A stretch of DNA of 64,000 bases from Afipia sp. GAS231 (GTDB taxonomy: Bacteria; Pseudomonadota; Alphaproteobacteria; Rhizobiales; Xanthobacteraceae): the NCBI RefSeq assembly GCF_900103365.1, contig NZ_LT629703.1, positions 2,542,001 to 2,606,000 on the forward strand, given 5' to 3'. Below the pieces are notes generated by a model. That model ran no database searches and was not told the DNA's origin. It was given only the letters and a program-made list of their open reading frames with translations. Positions 8,124-17,545 of this stretch are shown here, piece by piece (positions within the stretch are counted from its first letter, which is position 1; each line of letters starts with the position of its first letter). The position numbers and the translations under genes are program-made.

Positions 8124-8726
8124 ATGCTGGACAACGCGACCTGTGAAGCGGCCTGGCGCGTGCGCAACCCGGCCTATGACGGGCGCTTCTTCATCGGCGT
8201 TCGCAGCACGGGCGTCTATTGCCGCTGCGTGTGCCCGGTCAGATTGCCACTGCGTCGCAATGTCGAATTTCTACCGAGCGCGGCCGCCGCCGAAGCCGCC
8301 GGCTTTCGGCCCTGCCTGCGGTGCCGGCCGGAAGCGGCGCCAACCTCGTCCGCATGGAAAGGCACTCTGGCGACTGTCGAGAGGGCGATCCGTCTCATTG
8401 TCGATGAGGGTGCCCTTGATGGTGAAGGGGCGACGGTGGAACGATTGGCTGATCGCCTGGGTGTCGGCGCCCGCCATTTGACCCGGCTGTTTGAGCGGCA
8501 TCTCGGCGCGTCGCCGACGCAATTGGCGTGCACCGCGCGGATCCAGCGGGCAAAGCGTCTGCTCGACGAGACCAGCCTCACGATGACGGAGATTGCCTTG
8601 CGCGCCGGTTTTCGAAGCCTGCGACGGTTCAATTCCAGCTTTAGCGAGCTCTACAAGCGCCCGCCATCTTCGATGCGCCGCCGAACGTCTTCCGATGCGC
8701 GCGCCGCGCCACCCGGGAACCCATAA
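8124..8726 (+). CDS. Ada-type methyl-responsive AraC regulator without methyltransferase domain
   Basis: 200 aa. Residues 1-75 match the Ada zinc domain: C33 and C37 (in YCRCVC, with an extra C35), then C64 and C67 (RPCLRC) as zinc ligands, with C33 as the expected methyl acceptor from DNA methylphosphotriesters. Residues 85-185 are an AraC helix-turn-helix pair (VERLADRLGVGARHLTRLFERHLG and TEIALRAGFRSLRRFNSSFSELY). The O6-methylguanine methyltransferase domain of E. coli Ada is absent, so this is an AdaA-like sensor-activator. No repair gene lies next to it. The two genes beside it are unrelated. Confidence 0.87.
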   Translation: MLDNATCEAAWRVRNPAYDGRFFIGVRSTGVYCRCVCPVRLPLRRNVEFLPSAAAAEAAGFRPCLRCRPEAAPTSSAWKGTLATVERAIRLIVDEGALDGEGATVERLADRLGVGARHLTRLFERHLGASPTQLACTARIQRAKRLLDETSLTMTEIALRAGFRSLRRFNSSFSELYKRPPSSMRRRTSSDARAAPPGNP

Positions 8727-8733
8727 GCGTCCC

Positions 8734-10344
8734 TCAGCCCAGCGCGCGCAGCTCGCGCCGCAGCACCTTGCCGGTCGCCGTCATCGGCAGCGTTTCGGCG
8801 AACTGGACGAAGCGCGGATATTCGTGGGCGGCGAGTTGCACTTTCACGAACTCCTGGATCTCGCGCGCCAAGGCGTCGTCGGGCTTGAAGCCCGGGCGCA
8901 GCACGATCCAGGCCTTGATCGATTCGGTGCGGATCGGATCGGGAATGCCGACCACCGCCGACATCGCCACCGCCGGATGCTTCATCAGCGTGTGCTCGAT
9001 TTCCGACGGCCCGACGCGATAGCCGGCCGTGGTGATGACGTCGTCCTCGCGGCTGACGTACCAGAAGTAATCGTCCTCATCCTGGACGCCGAGATCGCCG
9101 GTCAGTAAAAAATCGCCGGCATATTTTTTTGCCGTCGCGTCCGGGTTCTTCCAGTATTCGATCATGGTGCACGGGCAGGGCTGGCGCACGCCGATAACGC
9201 CGCGCTGTCCGCGCGGCAATTCCTCGCCCTGGTCGTTGACGATACGGACGTCGAAGCCGGGCGTCGCCTTGCCCATCGAGCCGGGCCGGATCGGAAACAG
9301 GTTCGAGTTGCTGCCGATCACCAGATTGCACTCGGTCTGGCCGAACACCTCGTGCGCATCGATACCAAAAGTCTCGCGCACCCAGCCCAGCAACTCGCCG
9401 CCGAGCGATTCACCGCCGGTGAAAATGCTGCGCAGTTTCACCCCACGGTTTTTTACATCGGCCTGCCGCATCAGTTTCAGCGCGGTCGGCGGCAGGAACA
9501 CGTTGCGAATGCCGAGTTCAGCCATCATCGCCATCGCCGCCTGCGGCTCGAATTTTCGCGCGCGATGACCGACAAGTGGAATGCCGTGATACCAGAACGC
9601 GTAAAGCCCGTTGATCAGCCCGCCGATCCAGGCCCAGTCGGCCGGCGTCCACATCAGGTCGCCGGGTCTCGGCAAAAAATTGTGGCACATCTCGACATTG
9701 GGCAGATGGCCGAGCACAACGCGGTGCGCATGCAGCGCGCCCTTCGGGTTACCCGTCGTGCCCGAGGTGTAGATGATCAGCGCGGGATCGTCAGCCGAGG
9801 TATCGATGGTGACAAAATCAGGCGAGGCCGCTTTCAGGGACGGCCAGAACGGTTTTGTGCCGGCCGGCGCCTTGTCGCCGATGATGTAGATGTTCTTCAG
9901 CCCGGGCAGCCGATCGCGGATTTTCGACAGTTTCTCCCAGCCGGCTTCGTCGGTGACGATGGCCTTGGCTTCCGAATTCGACAGCCGAAACTCCAGCGCG
10001 TCCTCGCCGAACAGCGCGAACAACGGAATCGAGATCATGGCGGCGCGATAGGCCGCGAGATGGGCGATCGGCAGTTCCAGCGACTGCGACAGGAACACCG
10101 CGACGCGGTCGCGGCGCTCCAGCCCGTCGGCGACCAGCACATTGGCGAAGCGGCGCGACATGTCGGCGACCTCGTCGAACGAGGTGCGCGTCGTGGTGCC
10201 GTCATCGTTGACATAGACCAGCGCCAGCCGGCCGGTGCCGTCGGCATGGCGATCGCAACACGCGATCGCGATGTTAAAGCGCGCGGGCACGTCCCAGCGG
10301 AAGTTGCGGTAGAGCTCGTCGTAGGTAGAAGCTTCGGTGAGCAT
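8734..10344 (-). CDS. AMP-forming acyl-CoA synthetase
   Basis: 536 aa from ATG 10344 (MLTEASTYDELYRNFRWD); ATG 10356 is a possible alternative. The AMP-binding P-loop motif IIYTSGTTGNPKG lies near residue 190. The C-terminal domain holds LLTGDLG, the hinge region SREDDVITTAGYRVGPSEIE, and the catalytic lysine segment TATGKVLRRELR. It is a medium-chain or benzoate-type member of the ANL superfamily that activates a carboxylic acid to its CoA ester; the substrate is unknown. Upstream open frame as far as 10854 is antisense to the next gene and crosses a palindromic repeat, so it is not coding. Confidence 0.9.
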   Translation of the reverse strand: MLTEASTYDELYRNFRWDVPARFNIAIACCDRHADGTGRLALVYVNDDGTTTRTSFDEVADMSRRFANVLVADGLERRDRVAVFLSQSLELPIAHLAAYRAAMISIPLFALFGEDALEFRLSNSEAKAIVTDEAGWEKLSKIRDRLPGLKNIYIIGDKAPAGTKPFWPSLKAASPDFVTIDTSADDPALIIYTSGTTGNPKGALHAHRVVLGHLPNVEMCHNFLPRPGDLMWTPADWAWIGGLINGLYAFWYHGIPLVGHRARKFEPQAAMAMMAELGIRNVFLPPTALKLMRQADVKNRGVKLRSIFTGGESLGGELLGWVRETFGIDAHEVFGQTECNLVIGSNSNLFPIRPGSMGKATPGFDVRIVNDQGEELPRGQRGVIGVRQPCPCTMIEYWKNPDATAKKYAGDFLLTGDLGVQDEDDYFWYVSREDDVITTAGYRVGPSEIEHTLMKHPAVAMSAVVGIPDPIRTESIKAWIVLRPGFKPDDALAREIQEFVKVQLAAHEYPRFVQFAETLPMTATGKVLRRELRALG

Positions 10345-10356
10345 GTTTCCGTCCAT

Positions 10357-10448
10357 CGTCATGGCCGGACTTCCGGCCATCCACGTCTTCTTTTTGTGCC
10401 GCCGGACTTTAAAGACATGGATGCCCGGGACAAGCCCGGGCATGACGG
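10357..10448. repeat. palindromic dispersed repeat in 124-bp intergenic gap
   Basis: Two inverted blocks face each other: GTCATGGCCGG...CCGGCCATCCACGTC on the left and GACATGGATGCCCGGG...CCCGGGCATGAC on the right, each with an internal hairpin. It resembles the mosaic intergenic elements common in Bradyrhizobium (recalled, not searched). It separates the acyl-CoA synthetase from the upstream reductase on the same strand and may affect the stability of a shared transcript. Confidence 0.7.
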
Positions 10449-10468
10449 GGAGAGACTTTATCTGCGCC

Positions 10469-11995
10469 CTAAGACGCCGCCGCCTGCTCCATGGCCCATT
10501 CGGCCTCAAGGCTTGCGGTATCGCGATAGATCGACGCGACAGCGAGCACCCGCCCCCCGTTCTTGTAGCGCAGCAGGCAATCTTTCCCGGCGATGCTGCC
10601 TTCAACGGCGATTTCGTCCCACTTTTCAGCGTGGCCGACATAGTTGATCGGCACGTCGTAATGCTGGCTCCAGAAAAACGGCACGGCGTCGAAGACTTGG
10701 CGCTGCCCCAGCATGTTGCGCGCCGCGGTCTGGCCCTGGCGTTCCGCCACCACCCAATGTTCGACGCGAATGCTCTCGCCGGTGTGCGGATCGGGCCAGC
10801 GCGCGATATCGCCGGCGGCATAGACGCCGGCAACGCTGGTTTCGAGATAGGCATTCACCGTGACGCCGCGGTCGACAGCGAGGCCGGCCTTCTCGGCTAG
10901 TGCAAGCCGCGGGCGAACGCCGACGCCAACGACGACCACATCCGCCTCAAGCGCCCCGCCGCTCTTCAGCGTCACGCGCTTGCCGTCGATGGCCGTGACG
11001 GTGTCGCCGAGGTGAAAGATGACGCCGTGCTCTTCATGCAGCGAGCGGACGAAATCGCCCAGTTCCGGCCCCAGCACGCGCTCCATCGGACGCTGCTCCA
11101 GTCCGACGACGTGGACCTCGACATCCCTGGCGCGCAACGCCGCCGCGGCTTCGAGCCCGATAAAACTTGCGCCGATCACGATGGCACGGCGCGCGCCGTC
11201 CGCCAACCCGATGATTGCGCGGCTGTCGGCCAGCGACCGCAGCACATGGACATGGGGCTGGTCTGCGCCCGGGATCGGCAGGCGCACCGGCTCCGCGCCG
11301 GTCGCGAGCAACAGCCGGTCGTAGGCCACGGTTTCACCGCCGGCGAGAACTACGCGACGCGCCGTGGTATCGATCGATGTGACCTCGGTGTTGAGCCTAA
11401 GATCGATATTGGCCGTCGCATAAAAATCGTCCGGCCGCAGCGGCAGCCAGTCCTCCGGCGCACTGCCGGCGAGATAGTCTTTCGATAGATTGGGCCGGTC
11501 GACCGGGGCGACGGCGTCCTGGCTCAGCATCACGATACTGCCGCGATAATCCTGCCGCCGCAGCATCTCGGCCGCGGCAAATCCGGCCGCGCCACCGCCG
11601 ACGATGACGATCCTGCCGGGCGCATCGACCGCGCCTTTGACATCCGGTTTCGGCTGCGCCTGCTTTTCGCGAACGAAAATGCGATCGCCTAGATGCTCGA
11701 CCTTCCACACCGCGATCGGCGCGAGCGCCGGCGCGCGGGTCGCCTCGCCGGTACGCAAATCGAAGCAGGCGTGATGCCAGGGGCAACGGATGCCTTCGCC
11801 CGTCACGATCCCTTCGGCGAGCGGCCCGTGATAGTGGCTGCAATGCGCGTCGATCGCAAAAATCCCGGCGCCGGAGCGTACCAGCAGAACTTCTTCGTCG
11901 CCGACATGGCCGAGCAGCATCGGACCGGAAAATTCTGAAAGCGCGATGCCTGCTGCCAGATCGGGACCGGCGGGTGGGGCTTGCTGATCGGCCAT
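10469..11995 (-). CDS. Rieske domain-FAD pyridine nucleotide-disulphide oxidoreductase fusion
   Basis: 508 aa. Residues 15-110 are a Rieske domain with C52-x-H54 and C71-x2-H74 as 2Fe-2S ligands. From about 128, RIVIVGGGAAGFAAAE begins an FAD/NAD(P)-binding reductase, with a second dinucleotide motif (RAIVIGASFIGLEAAAALR) near 270 and the FAD-contacting VYAAGDIARW near 400. The layout matches AIF-like ferredoxin reductases (compare rhodocoxin or putidaredoxin reductase) with a fused Rieske electron carrier. It probably passes electrons from NADH to an oxygenase or cytochrome P450 not seen nearby. 124 bp upstream of the acyl-CoA synthetase on the same strand. Confidence 0.9.
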   Translation of the reverse strand: MADQQAPPAGPDLAAGIALSEFSGPMLLGHVGDEEVLLVRSGAGIFAIDAHCSHYHGPLAEGIVTGEGIRCPWHHACFDLRTGEATRAPALAPIAVWKVEHLGDRIFVREKQAQPKPDVKGAVDAPGRIVIVGGGAAGFAAAEMLRRQDYRGSIVMLSQDAVAPVDRPNLSKDYLAGSAPEDWLPLRPDDFYATANIDLRLNTEVTSIDTTARRVVLAGGETVAYDRLLLATGAEPVRLPIPGADQPHVHVLRSLADSRAIIGLADGARRAIVIGASFIGLEAAAALRARDVEVHVVGLEQRPMERVLGPELGDFVRSLHEEHGVIFHLGDTVTAIDGKRVTLKSGGALEADVVVVGVGVRPRLALAEKAGLAVDRGVTVNAYLETSVAGVYAAGDIARWPDPHTGESIRVEHWVVAERQGQTAARNMLGQRQVFDAVPFFWSQHYDVPINYVGHAEKWDEIAVEGSIAGKDCLLRYKNGGRVLAVASIYRDTASLEAEWAMEQAAAS

Positions 11996-12049
11996 GTCTT
12001 CCTCCGTTCCTACAAACCCCCGTTGCTCCCGCTGGTTCCGGGATAGCGA

Positions 12050-12505
12050 CTAGCCCGACAGCGCCGCCTTCACCATGCCGCTGGCCTTGCCAAAATCCAT
12101 CTGGCCTGCGAATTTCGCCCGCAGCACGGCGATCACCTTGCCCATATCCTTCATCCCGGCAGCGCCGGTCTCGGCGATGGCGGCTGCGATTGCGGCTTTG
12201 ACGTCGTCCTCCGACATCTGCTTCGGCAGATAGGCCTGGATGATCGCGATCTCCTCGCGCTCCTGGGCGGCGAGTTCGGCGCGGCCGCCCTTGTCGTAGA
12301 GCTCGACCGACTCCTGGCGCTGCTTGATCATCTTCTGGAACACGCCGAGCAGGTCGGCATCCGTCAGCGGCGGCTTGCCTTCTCCGCGCGCGGCGATGTC
12401 GGCGTTCTTGATGGTCGAATTGACCATGCGCAGCGTGGAGAGCTTGCGCTCGTCCTTGGCCCGCATCGCGTCCTTGACCGCGTTGTTGATGTCGTCGCGC
12501 AGCAT
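12050..12505 (-). CDS. GatB/YqeY domain protein
   Basis: 151 aa from ATG 12505 (MLRDDINNAVKDAMRAKDERKLSTLRMVNSTIKNADI), preceded by a GAGGAAAG ribosome site. YAYLPKQM-like (AYLPKQMSEDD) and the C-terminal MGKVIAVLRAKFAGQMDFGKASGMVKAAL form the YqeY tail, shared with the GatB tRNA-binding end. The stand-alone protein is widespread; its role, perhaps tRNA-related, is not settled. The upstream extension to 12604 covers a dispersed repeat and is not coding. Confidence 0.9.
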   Translation of the reverse strand: MLRDDINNAVKDAMRAKDERKLSTLRMVNSTIKNADIAARGEGKPPLTDADLLGVFQKMIKQRQESVELYDKGGRAELAAQEREEIAIIQAYLPKQMSEDDVKAAIAAAIAETGAAGMKDMGKVIAVLRAKFAGQMDFGKASGMVKAALSG

Positions 12506-12527
12506 GTTCTTTCCTCTCGAATTCCTC

Positions 12528-12612
12528 AAAGCGGTTTCAAGCGAAGCATGCCCTCGGACTTGATCCGAGGGTGGCATCCGGTTCGCCTGAAGAAAACGCG
12601 TCAAAATAAAAA
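12528..12612. repeat. dispersed repeat family R1, copy 1
   Basis: Core: GCGAAGCATGCCC, a short hairpin (CCTCGGA/TCCGAGG), a GGTTCGC block, then GAAAACGCGTCAAAA. The outer GCGGTTTC and GAAAACGC are near-inverted repeats. Copies 2-4 of the same unit occur at 15318, 33108 and 54668. Confidence 0.85.
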
Positions 12613-12650
12613 TCCAGGCCTGATCTAGGCCGTTCGCCGCACTGAAACAA

Positions 12651-13352
12651 CTAGGCTTCGAGCCATTCGACCAGCGCGGCCGCGGTCGCCTGTGGCTGTT
12701 CCGGCTGCGGCATGTGCCCGCAATGCGGTAGGATCACCAGTTTTGCGTCGGGAATGTTGCTGGCCATTTCGATCGAGAGCGAATTCGGGATGGTGTTGTC
12801 CTGATCGCCCGACAGCACCAGCGTCGGGCATCTGATCCACGCCAGCGCCGGGCGCGAGTCGGGCCGGCCGATCACGGCGGTCTGCTGGCGGAGGAAGGCG
12901 TCGACCCCGATGTCGTCGCCCATGTCGTGGACGAGCTGGCGCAGGCTCGCATCGTCGTGCCGCGAGGGATGCACGAAGCCCGGAAACAGCTCGTCGAGCA
13001 CCTCGTGATAGGCGCCGCTTTTGGCGCGCGCCATCATGCCGCGCCGCCGCTCGGTCGCGTCAGATGTATCCGGCCGCGCCTGGGTATTGATCAGCGCCAG
13101 CCGGGCCACCCGCTCCGGGGCCTGCCGCATGATCTCGAAGGCGATGTAGCCGCCCATCGAATGCCCGGCCAGCGCAAAGCGCGGCGGCGCCTCGGCCAGA
13201 ATCCGGCGCGCGATCGCCCCCATATTGTCGTCGCGGATGTGGTTGGCGACGGTCACCGGGCCGCACCGCCACAGCGCCGGGATGACCGGGGCATAGATCC
13301 GGGGCGAGCTGACAAGGCCCGGAATCAGCAAGATCGGCATCGGATTGTCCAT
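12651..13352 (-). CDS. alpha/beta hydrolase
   Basis: 233 aa. PILLIPGLVSSPRIYAPVIPAL opens the fold; the nucleophile is S65 in GHSMGG; the acid is in LVLSGDQDNTIP and the histidine in LPHCGHMPQPEQP near the C-terminus, so the triad is complete. It belongs to the broad esterase/lyase-like alpha/beta family and the substrate is unknown. It lies between YqeY (same strand, R1 repeat between) and carA (divergent, 149 bp between the starts). Confidence 0.87.
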   Translation of the reverse strand: MDNPMPILLIPGLVSSPRIYAPVIPALWRCGPVTVANHIRDDNMGAIARRILAEAPPRFALAGHSMGGYIAFEIMRQAPERVARLALINTQARPDTSDATERRRGMMARAKSGAYHEVLDELFPGFVHPSRHDDASLRQLVHDMGDDIGVDAFLRQQTAVIGRPDSRPALAWIRCPTLVLSGDQDNTIPNSLSIEMASNIPDAKLVILPHCGHMPQPEQPQATAAALVEWLEA

Positions 13353-13501
13353 GTCGGCTCCGGATTCGGGCGGATTCGGCGGAAAACGGGAGCCGTCAGC
13401 TTAAGACCGCGCCGCTGCCTGTCAATTATGCGGCAAACGCATGTGAATCGAGGCCTTTCCGGCTTTGACGGGGCAGGATACGGCGACTATGTAGTGCGCT
13501 C

Positions 13502-14692
13502 ATGACCCCATCTGAAAATGCTTCTGCCTGGCCGGACCATAAACCGACCGCGCTGCTCGTGCTTGCCGACGGTACCGTGCTGGAGGGTTTTGGCCTCGGC
13601 GCGGAAGGCCATGCGGTGGGCGAAGTCTGCTTCAACACCGCGATGACCGGATATGAGGAGATCCTCACCGATCCCTCCTATGCCGGGCAGCTCATCACCT
13701 TCACCTTCCCGCATATCGGCAACGTCGGCACCAACGACGAGGACATCGAGACGGTGAACATGGCGGCGACGCCGGGCGCCCGCGGCGTGATCCTGCGCTC
13801 GGCGATCACCGATCCCTCGAACTATCGCAACACCAAACATCTCGATGCCTGGCTGAAAGCCCGCGGCATCATCGGCCTCTCCGGCATCGACACCCGCGCG
13901 TTGACCGCGCTGATCCGTTCCAAGGGCATGCCGAACGCGGTGATTGCGCACGCCAAGAGCGGCGAGTTCGACCTGCACGGCCTCAAGGAAGAAGCGCGCG
14001 AATGGCCCGGCCTCGAGGGCATGGACCTGGTGCCGATGGTGACCTCGGCTCAGCGCTTCACTTGGGACGAGACACCGTGGGTCTGGGAACAGGGTTTTGG
14101 CCGGCAGACCGCGCCGGAATTCAACGTGGTCGCGATCGACTACGGCATCAAGCGCAACATCCTGCGACTGCTGGCCGGTGTCGGCTGCAAGATCACGGTG
14201 GTGCCGGCCACGACCTCGGCCGAAGACATTCTGGCGATGAAGCCGGACGGCGTGTTTCTCAGTAATGGCCCCGGCGATCCCGCCGAGACCGGAAAATATG
14301 CGGTGCCGGTGATTCAGCAGGTGATCAATTCGGGCACGCCGACGTTCGGAATTTGTCTCGGCCACCAGATGCTCGGCCTCGCCGTCGGCGCCAAGACCAA
14401 GAAGATGCATCAGGGCCATCACGGCGCCAATCATCCGGTCAAGGACGAGACCACCGGCAAGGTGGAGATCACCTCGATGAACCACGGCTTTGCCGTGGAT
14501 CAGGCGACGTTGCCAAAGGGCGCGACGCAAACCCACATCTCGCTGTTCGACGGCTCCAATTGCGGCATCGCGCTCGACGGCAAGCCGGTGTTCTCGGTGC
14601 AGTACCACCCGGAGGCTTCACCGGGACCGCGCGACTCGCACTACCTGTTCCAGCGGTTCGCGGACCTGATGCGCGCGAACAAGAGCGCGTAG
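13502..14692 (+). CDS. carA: carbamoyl-phosphate synthase small (glutaminase) subunit
   Basis: 396 aa. It hydrolyses glutamine and feeds ammonia to CarB for arginine and pyrimidine synthesis. The N-terminal domain opens [33 protein letters not shown]. The class I glutamine amidotransferase domain has C285 in GICLGHQM and H369/E371 in [10 protein letters not shown] as the triad, and SNGPGDP before it. Length is normal. carB is not adjacent but 6.5 kb downstream on the same strand, with unrelated genes between, which is common in alphaproteobacteria. Confidence 0.97.
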   Translation: MTPSENASAWPDHKPTALLVLADGTVLEGFGLGAEGHAVGEVCFNTAMTGYEEILTDPSYAGQLITFTFPHIGNVGTNDEDIETVNMAATPGARGVILRSAITDPSNYRNTKHLDAWLKARGIIGLSGIDTRALTALIRSKGMPNAVIAHAKSGEFDLHGLKEEAREWPGLEGMDLVPMVTSAQRFTWDETPWVWEQGFGRQTAPEFNVVAIDYGIKRNILRLLAGVGCKITVVPATTSAEDILAMKPDGVFLSNGPGDPAETGKYAVPVIQQVINSGTPTFGICLGHQMLGLAVGAKTKKMHQGHHGANHPVKDETTGKVEITSMNHGFAVDQATLPKGATQTHISLFDGSNCGIALDGKPVFSVQYHPEASPGPRDSHYLFQRFADLMRANKSA

Positions 14693-14770
14693 GTTCACTC
14701 CTGTCATTGTCGGGCAGAAGCGCGAAGCGCGTCTTCGCTCCATCATTACGGCTACCCGCAGGACGCCTCT

Positions 14771-15283
14771 ATGACCGACAAGTCCGCCGCCGCAAAGATC
14801 GAATATGGCGTGACACCGACGCAGGTGATGGCGTCGATGACGGGCCTCGATTTCGTCCGCGCGTTCTTCGCAGGCAAATTGCCGGCGCCGCCGATCATGC
14901 AGAACATCGAACCATACGACCAGACCGCCGAATTCGGCCACGTCGCGTTTTACAGCGTGCCGGGATTTCGGCACTACAACCCGATCGGCTCGGTGCACGG
15001 CGGCTATGCCGCGACCCTGCTGGATTCCGCGATGGGGCTCGCGGTGCACAGCTCTCTGCCCGCCGGTAGCGGCTACACCACGCTGGAATTCAAGATCTCC
15101 TTCATCAGGGGCATGACCAAGGATACCGGGCCGGTGCGCACCGAAGGCAAGACGCTGAGCGTCGGGCGCCGCGCCGCGACCGCCGAGGCGCGCATCACCG
15201 ATGCGAAGGGCCGCCTGCTGGCGCACGCCACCACAACCTGTCTGGTGTTCGAGATTCCGAAAGAGTCGCCGAAAGGCGCGTGA
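14771..15283 (+). CDS. PaaI-type hotdog thioesterase
   Basis: 170 aa. The segment NPIGSVHGGYAATLLDSAMG carries the HGG-x(3-5)-D signature of PaaI-like acyl-CoA thioesterases, followed by TTLEFKISFIRGMTKDTGPV and a closing strand pair. It probably hydrolyses aromatic or short acyl-CoA esters in the cytosol. It follows carA by 78 bp; the gap has a short palindrome-rich stretch (AGCGCGAAGCGCG), so independent expression is likely. Confidence 0.87.
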   Translation: MTDKSAAAKIEYGVTPTQVMASMTGLDFVRAFFAGKLPAPPIMQNIEPYDQTAEFGHVAFYSVPGFRHYNPIGSVHGGYAATLLDSAMGLAVHSSLPAGSGYTTLEFKISFIRGMTKDTGPVRTEGKTLSVGRRAATAEARITDAKGRLLAHATTTCLVFEIPKESPKGA

Positions 15284-15317
15284 GCCCGAAACGCCGCCGC
15301 GGCACGCTGTGACCTAT

Positions 15318-15425
15318 GGCGTTTCGAGCCAAGCATGCCCTCGGGGGTGGAATCCGGTTCGCATAGCAATCAAGCTTGCGCAGATTGCGTAGACTTATCT
15401 GCGTAGAAAACGCGTCAAAACAATA
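15318..15425. repeat. dispersed repeat family R1, copy 2 (variant)
   Basis: It has the same opening (GCGTTTCGAGCCAAGCATGCCC, GGTTCGC) and closing (GAAAACGCGTCAAAA) as the other copies. The central hairpin is shortened and about 40 extra bases (AAGCTTGCGCAGATTGCG region) are inserted before the closing block. A GGAGCC/GGCTC hairpin with GATTCAGTCAGAACCG follows, as after copy 3. Confidence 0.75.
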
Positions 15426-15468
15426 AAAATGGAGCCTCGGCTCTGATTCAGTCAGAACCGATAGGGCC

Positions 15469-16224
15469 CTAGCCTTGCTTGATCGGGTGCAGGCCGGCAC
15501 CGGTAATCCTGAAGCCAACGATTTCTGCATTCACGGGATCCGTCAGAATTTCGACCACGGCCTTGCCGACGATCGCCGGCGTGACGGGCGGCTTCATGCC
15601 CTTGTCTTCGATGATTTTCTCGACGGCCATGCCGGTATATTTGGAAAAGTCCTTCAGCGCCTCGCGCCCGACCTCGCTGTCCGGTGCCATCACCGGCAAC
15701 AGGCAATGTACGCGGATTCCCGATTGCTGCGCTTCGCCGGCCACGCCTTGCGCGAAAGCCCAGAGCGCGGACTTCGCGGCGGCATAACTGGCGTTGACGA
15801 ACATCGGCCTGAGCGCGGCGCCGCTGGAACCGACAATGATGGCGCTGCCTTTCGGCAAAGGCAGCATCAGCGCTTCCCTGGTCCAGATGAATGCGCTCTT
15901 CACATCGACGTTGAGCTGCGTCGAGAAGGTCTCCCAGCTGTGAAGCCGTGTCGGCCGGTTGAGCCCGCGCGCGCCGGCGTTCAGCACCAGCACATCGGGC
16001 TTCTCGCGTTCGATCACGCGCGCCGCGAAGATCGCATCGGTGACGTCGCCGCTCGCGGTGGCTATGTCGCCCTTCACTTCGCGCTTCAGCGCAGCCAGGC
16101 CATCCTCGTTGCGGGCGATCGCTACAACGCGCATGCCCTCCGCCGCCAGGCTTTCGACGATGCCCCGGCCGAAGCCACGGCTGCCTCCGGTCACGACCGC
16201 GGTCTTGCCCTGCAGTGCAGCCAT
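15469..16224 (-). CDS. SDR family oxidoreductase
   Basis: 251 aa from ATG 16224, which has a GAGGAGAGG ribosome site. The Rossmann motif TGGSRGFGRG is near residue 13, NAGARG near 85, and the catalytic Y-x3-K is in NASYAAAKSAL near 150. It is a classical short-chain dehydrogenase/reductase using NAD(P)H; the substrate is unknown. The upstream extension to 16365 is unneeded. Divergent from the enolase-superfamily gene, with 153 bp between the starts. Confidence 0.9.
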   Translation of the reverse strand: MAALQGKTAVVTGGSRGFGRGIVESLAAEGMRVVAIARNEDGLAALKREVKGDIATASGDVTDAIFAARVIEREKPDVLVLNAGARGLNRPTRLHSWETFSTQLNVDVKSAFIWTREALMLPLPKGSAIIVGSSGAALRPMFVNASYAAAKSALWAFAQGVAGEAQQSGIRVHCLLPVMAPDSEVGREALKDFSKYTGMAVEKIIEDKGMKPPVTPAIVGKAVVEILTDPVNAEIVGFRITGAGLHPIKQG

Positions 16225-16377
16225 ATCCCTCTCCTCATCGCCGATCGATTCAGAATAGCACAGCCGCGAAAGCGCGGTGTCTCCAATGTATCCGGGCTGT
16301 AGTATCCGGGCGCCGTTTCGTGTTCGAATAGCCAGCGAGCCAACCGCCGAACATGGGGCCAACATAGGAAACGTTCA

Positions 16378-17475
16378 ATGACTGGGAATGCCGACATGAC
16401 CATCCGCGACGTCCGCGTGACCATGCTGCGCCTGCCATGGGCCGACGATCCCTGGCTCAAGGGCCACGCGCTCGGCGAAACGCGGGATATCCTGATCCTC
16501 GACGTCGAGACCGCCGGCGGCATCACCGGCATGGGTTACCTGTTCGTGTTCCGCCCCGGCATGAAGTCGATCGCGGCCTGTCTCGAGGAATGCATCATCC
16601 CGCGCGTCAAGGGCAAGGACGCCACCGCGATCGAAGCGATCTGGAAGGACCTGTGGACCGCAACCATGACCTACGGCCGCGGCGGCATCGCCGCGATGGC
16701 GATGTCGGCGCTCGACATCGCGCTATGGGATGCGGTGGGAAAACGCGCCGGCCTGCCGCTGCATCGGCTCTGGGGTCATTATCGCTCGCAAATTCCGATT
16801 TACGGCTCGGGCTGTTTTCGTGGCGCCGGCGGCGACGGCATGATCGAGAAGGCGCTGCACTTCGTGAAGCAGGGCTACAAGGCGATCAAGATGCAGGTCG
16901 CGCATGTTCACACGCCCGCGCAAGACCTCGACAATGTGCGCCGCATGCGCGAGGCGCTCGGGCCCGGCATCGACATCATGATCGACGTCAACATGGGCTG
17001 GAGCGCCGATGTCGCGATCGAGATGGGACGGAAATTCGAAAAGTATGACATCTACTGGCTCGAGGAGCCGGTGCCGGCCGACGATTTCGCCGGCTACCAG
17101 CGCATCGCAGCGGCACTCGACATGCGCGTGGTCGGCGGCGAAACCCATTTCACGCGCTACGACCTGCGGCCGTTCTTCATCAACCCGTGCCTGCCGATCC
17201 TGCAGCCCGACCCGATGCGCGGCGGCATGACGGACTTGCGCAAGATTGCGACGCTTGCGGACACTTTTGGCATCACCATCGCGCCGCATCTGTTTCCCGA
17301 ACTGAACGTGCACCTCTTGGCCTCGATCCCGAACGGCATCTGGTGCGAAAACATGGGCCTGATCGACGACCTCTGGGTCGATCCGCCCGAAATCGCCAAC
17401 GGCATGATCACGGCGCCGGAACGCCCGGGACACGGGCTCAAGTTCAAGGATGAAGTGCTGAAGTTCAGGGTTTGA
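16378..17475 (+). CDS. mandelate racemase/muconate lactonizing enzyme family protein
   Basis: 365 aa, enolase superfamily. Metal ligands and catalytic bases are visible: KAIKMQ (KxK), DVNMGW, WLEEPVP, VGGETH and the late histidine in IAPHLFPE. This pattern fits acid-sugar dehydratases and racemases that need Mg2+. ATG 16378 has an AGGAAA site 7 nt upstream; ATG 16396 (MTIRDVRV) is an alternative. The next gene, a cupin, follows 70 bp later and may act on the same pathway. Confidence 0.88.
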   Translation: MTGNADMTIRDVRVTMLRLPWADDPWLKGHALGETRDILILDVETAGGITGMGYLFVFRPGMKSIAACLEECIIPRVKGKDATAIEAIWKDLWTATMTYGRGGIAAMAMSALDIALWDAVGKRAGLPLHRLWGHYRSQIPIYGSGCFRGAGGDGMIEKALHFVKQGYKAIKMQVAHVHTPAQDLDNVRRMREALGPGIDIMIDVNMGWSADVAIEMGRKFEKYDIYWLEEPVPADDFAGYQRIAAALDMRVVGGETHFTRYDLRPFFINPCLPILQPDPMRGGMTDLRKIATLADTFGITIAPHLFPELNVHLLASIPNGIWCENMGLIDDLWVDPPEIANGMITAPERPGHGLKFKDEVLKFRV

Positions 17476-17545
17476 ACGGAACGGTTTTCCGGACAAGCGA
17501 GTTGGTTTGTCCGGAGATCGTGCTTCAAAATGCCGGAGAGTTGCC

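Noticed and set aside
10345-10854. N-terminal extension of the acyl-CoA synthetase frame
   Set aside because: It crosses a palindromic repeat and is antisense-like over the reductase gene; the family begins at MLTEASTYDELY.
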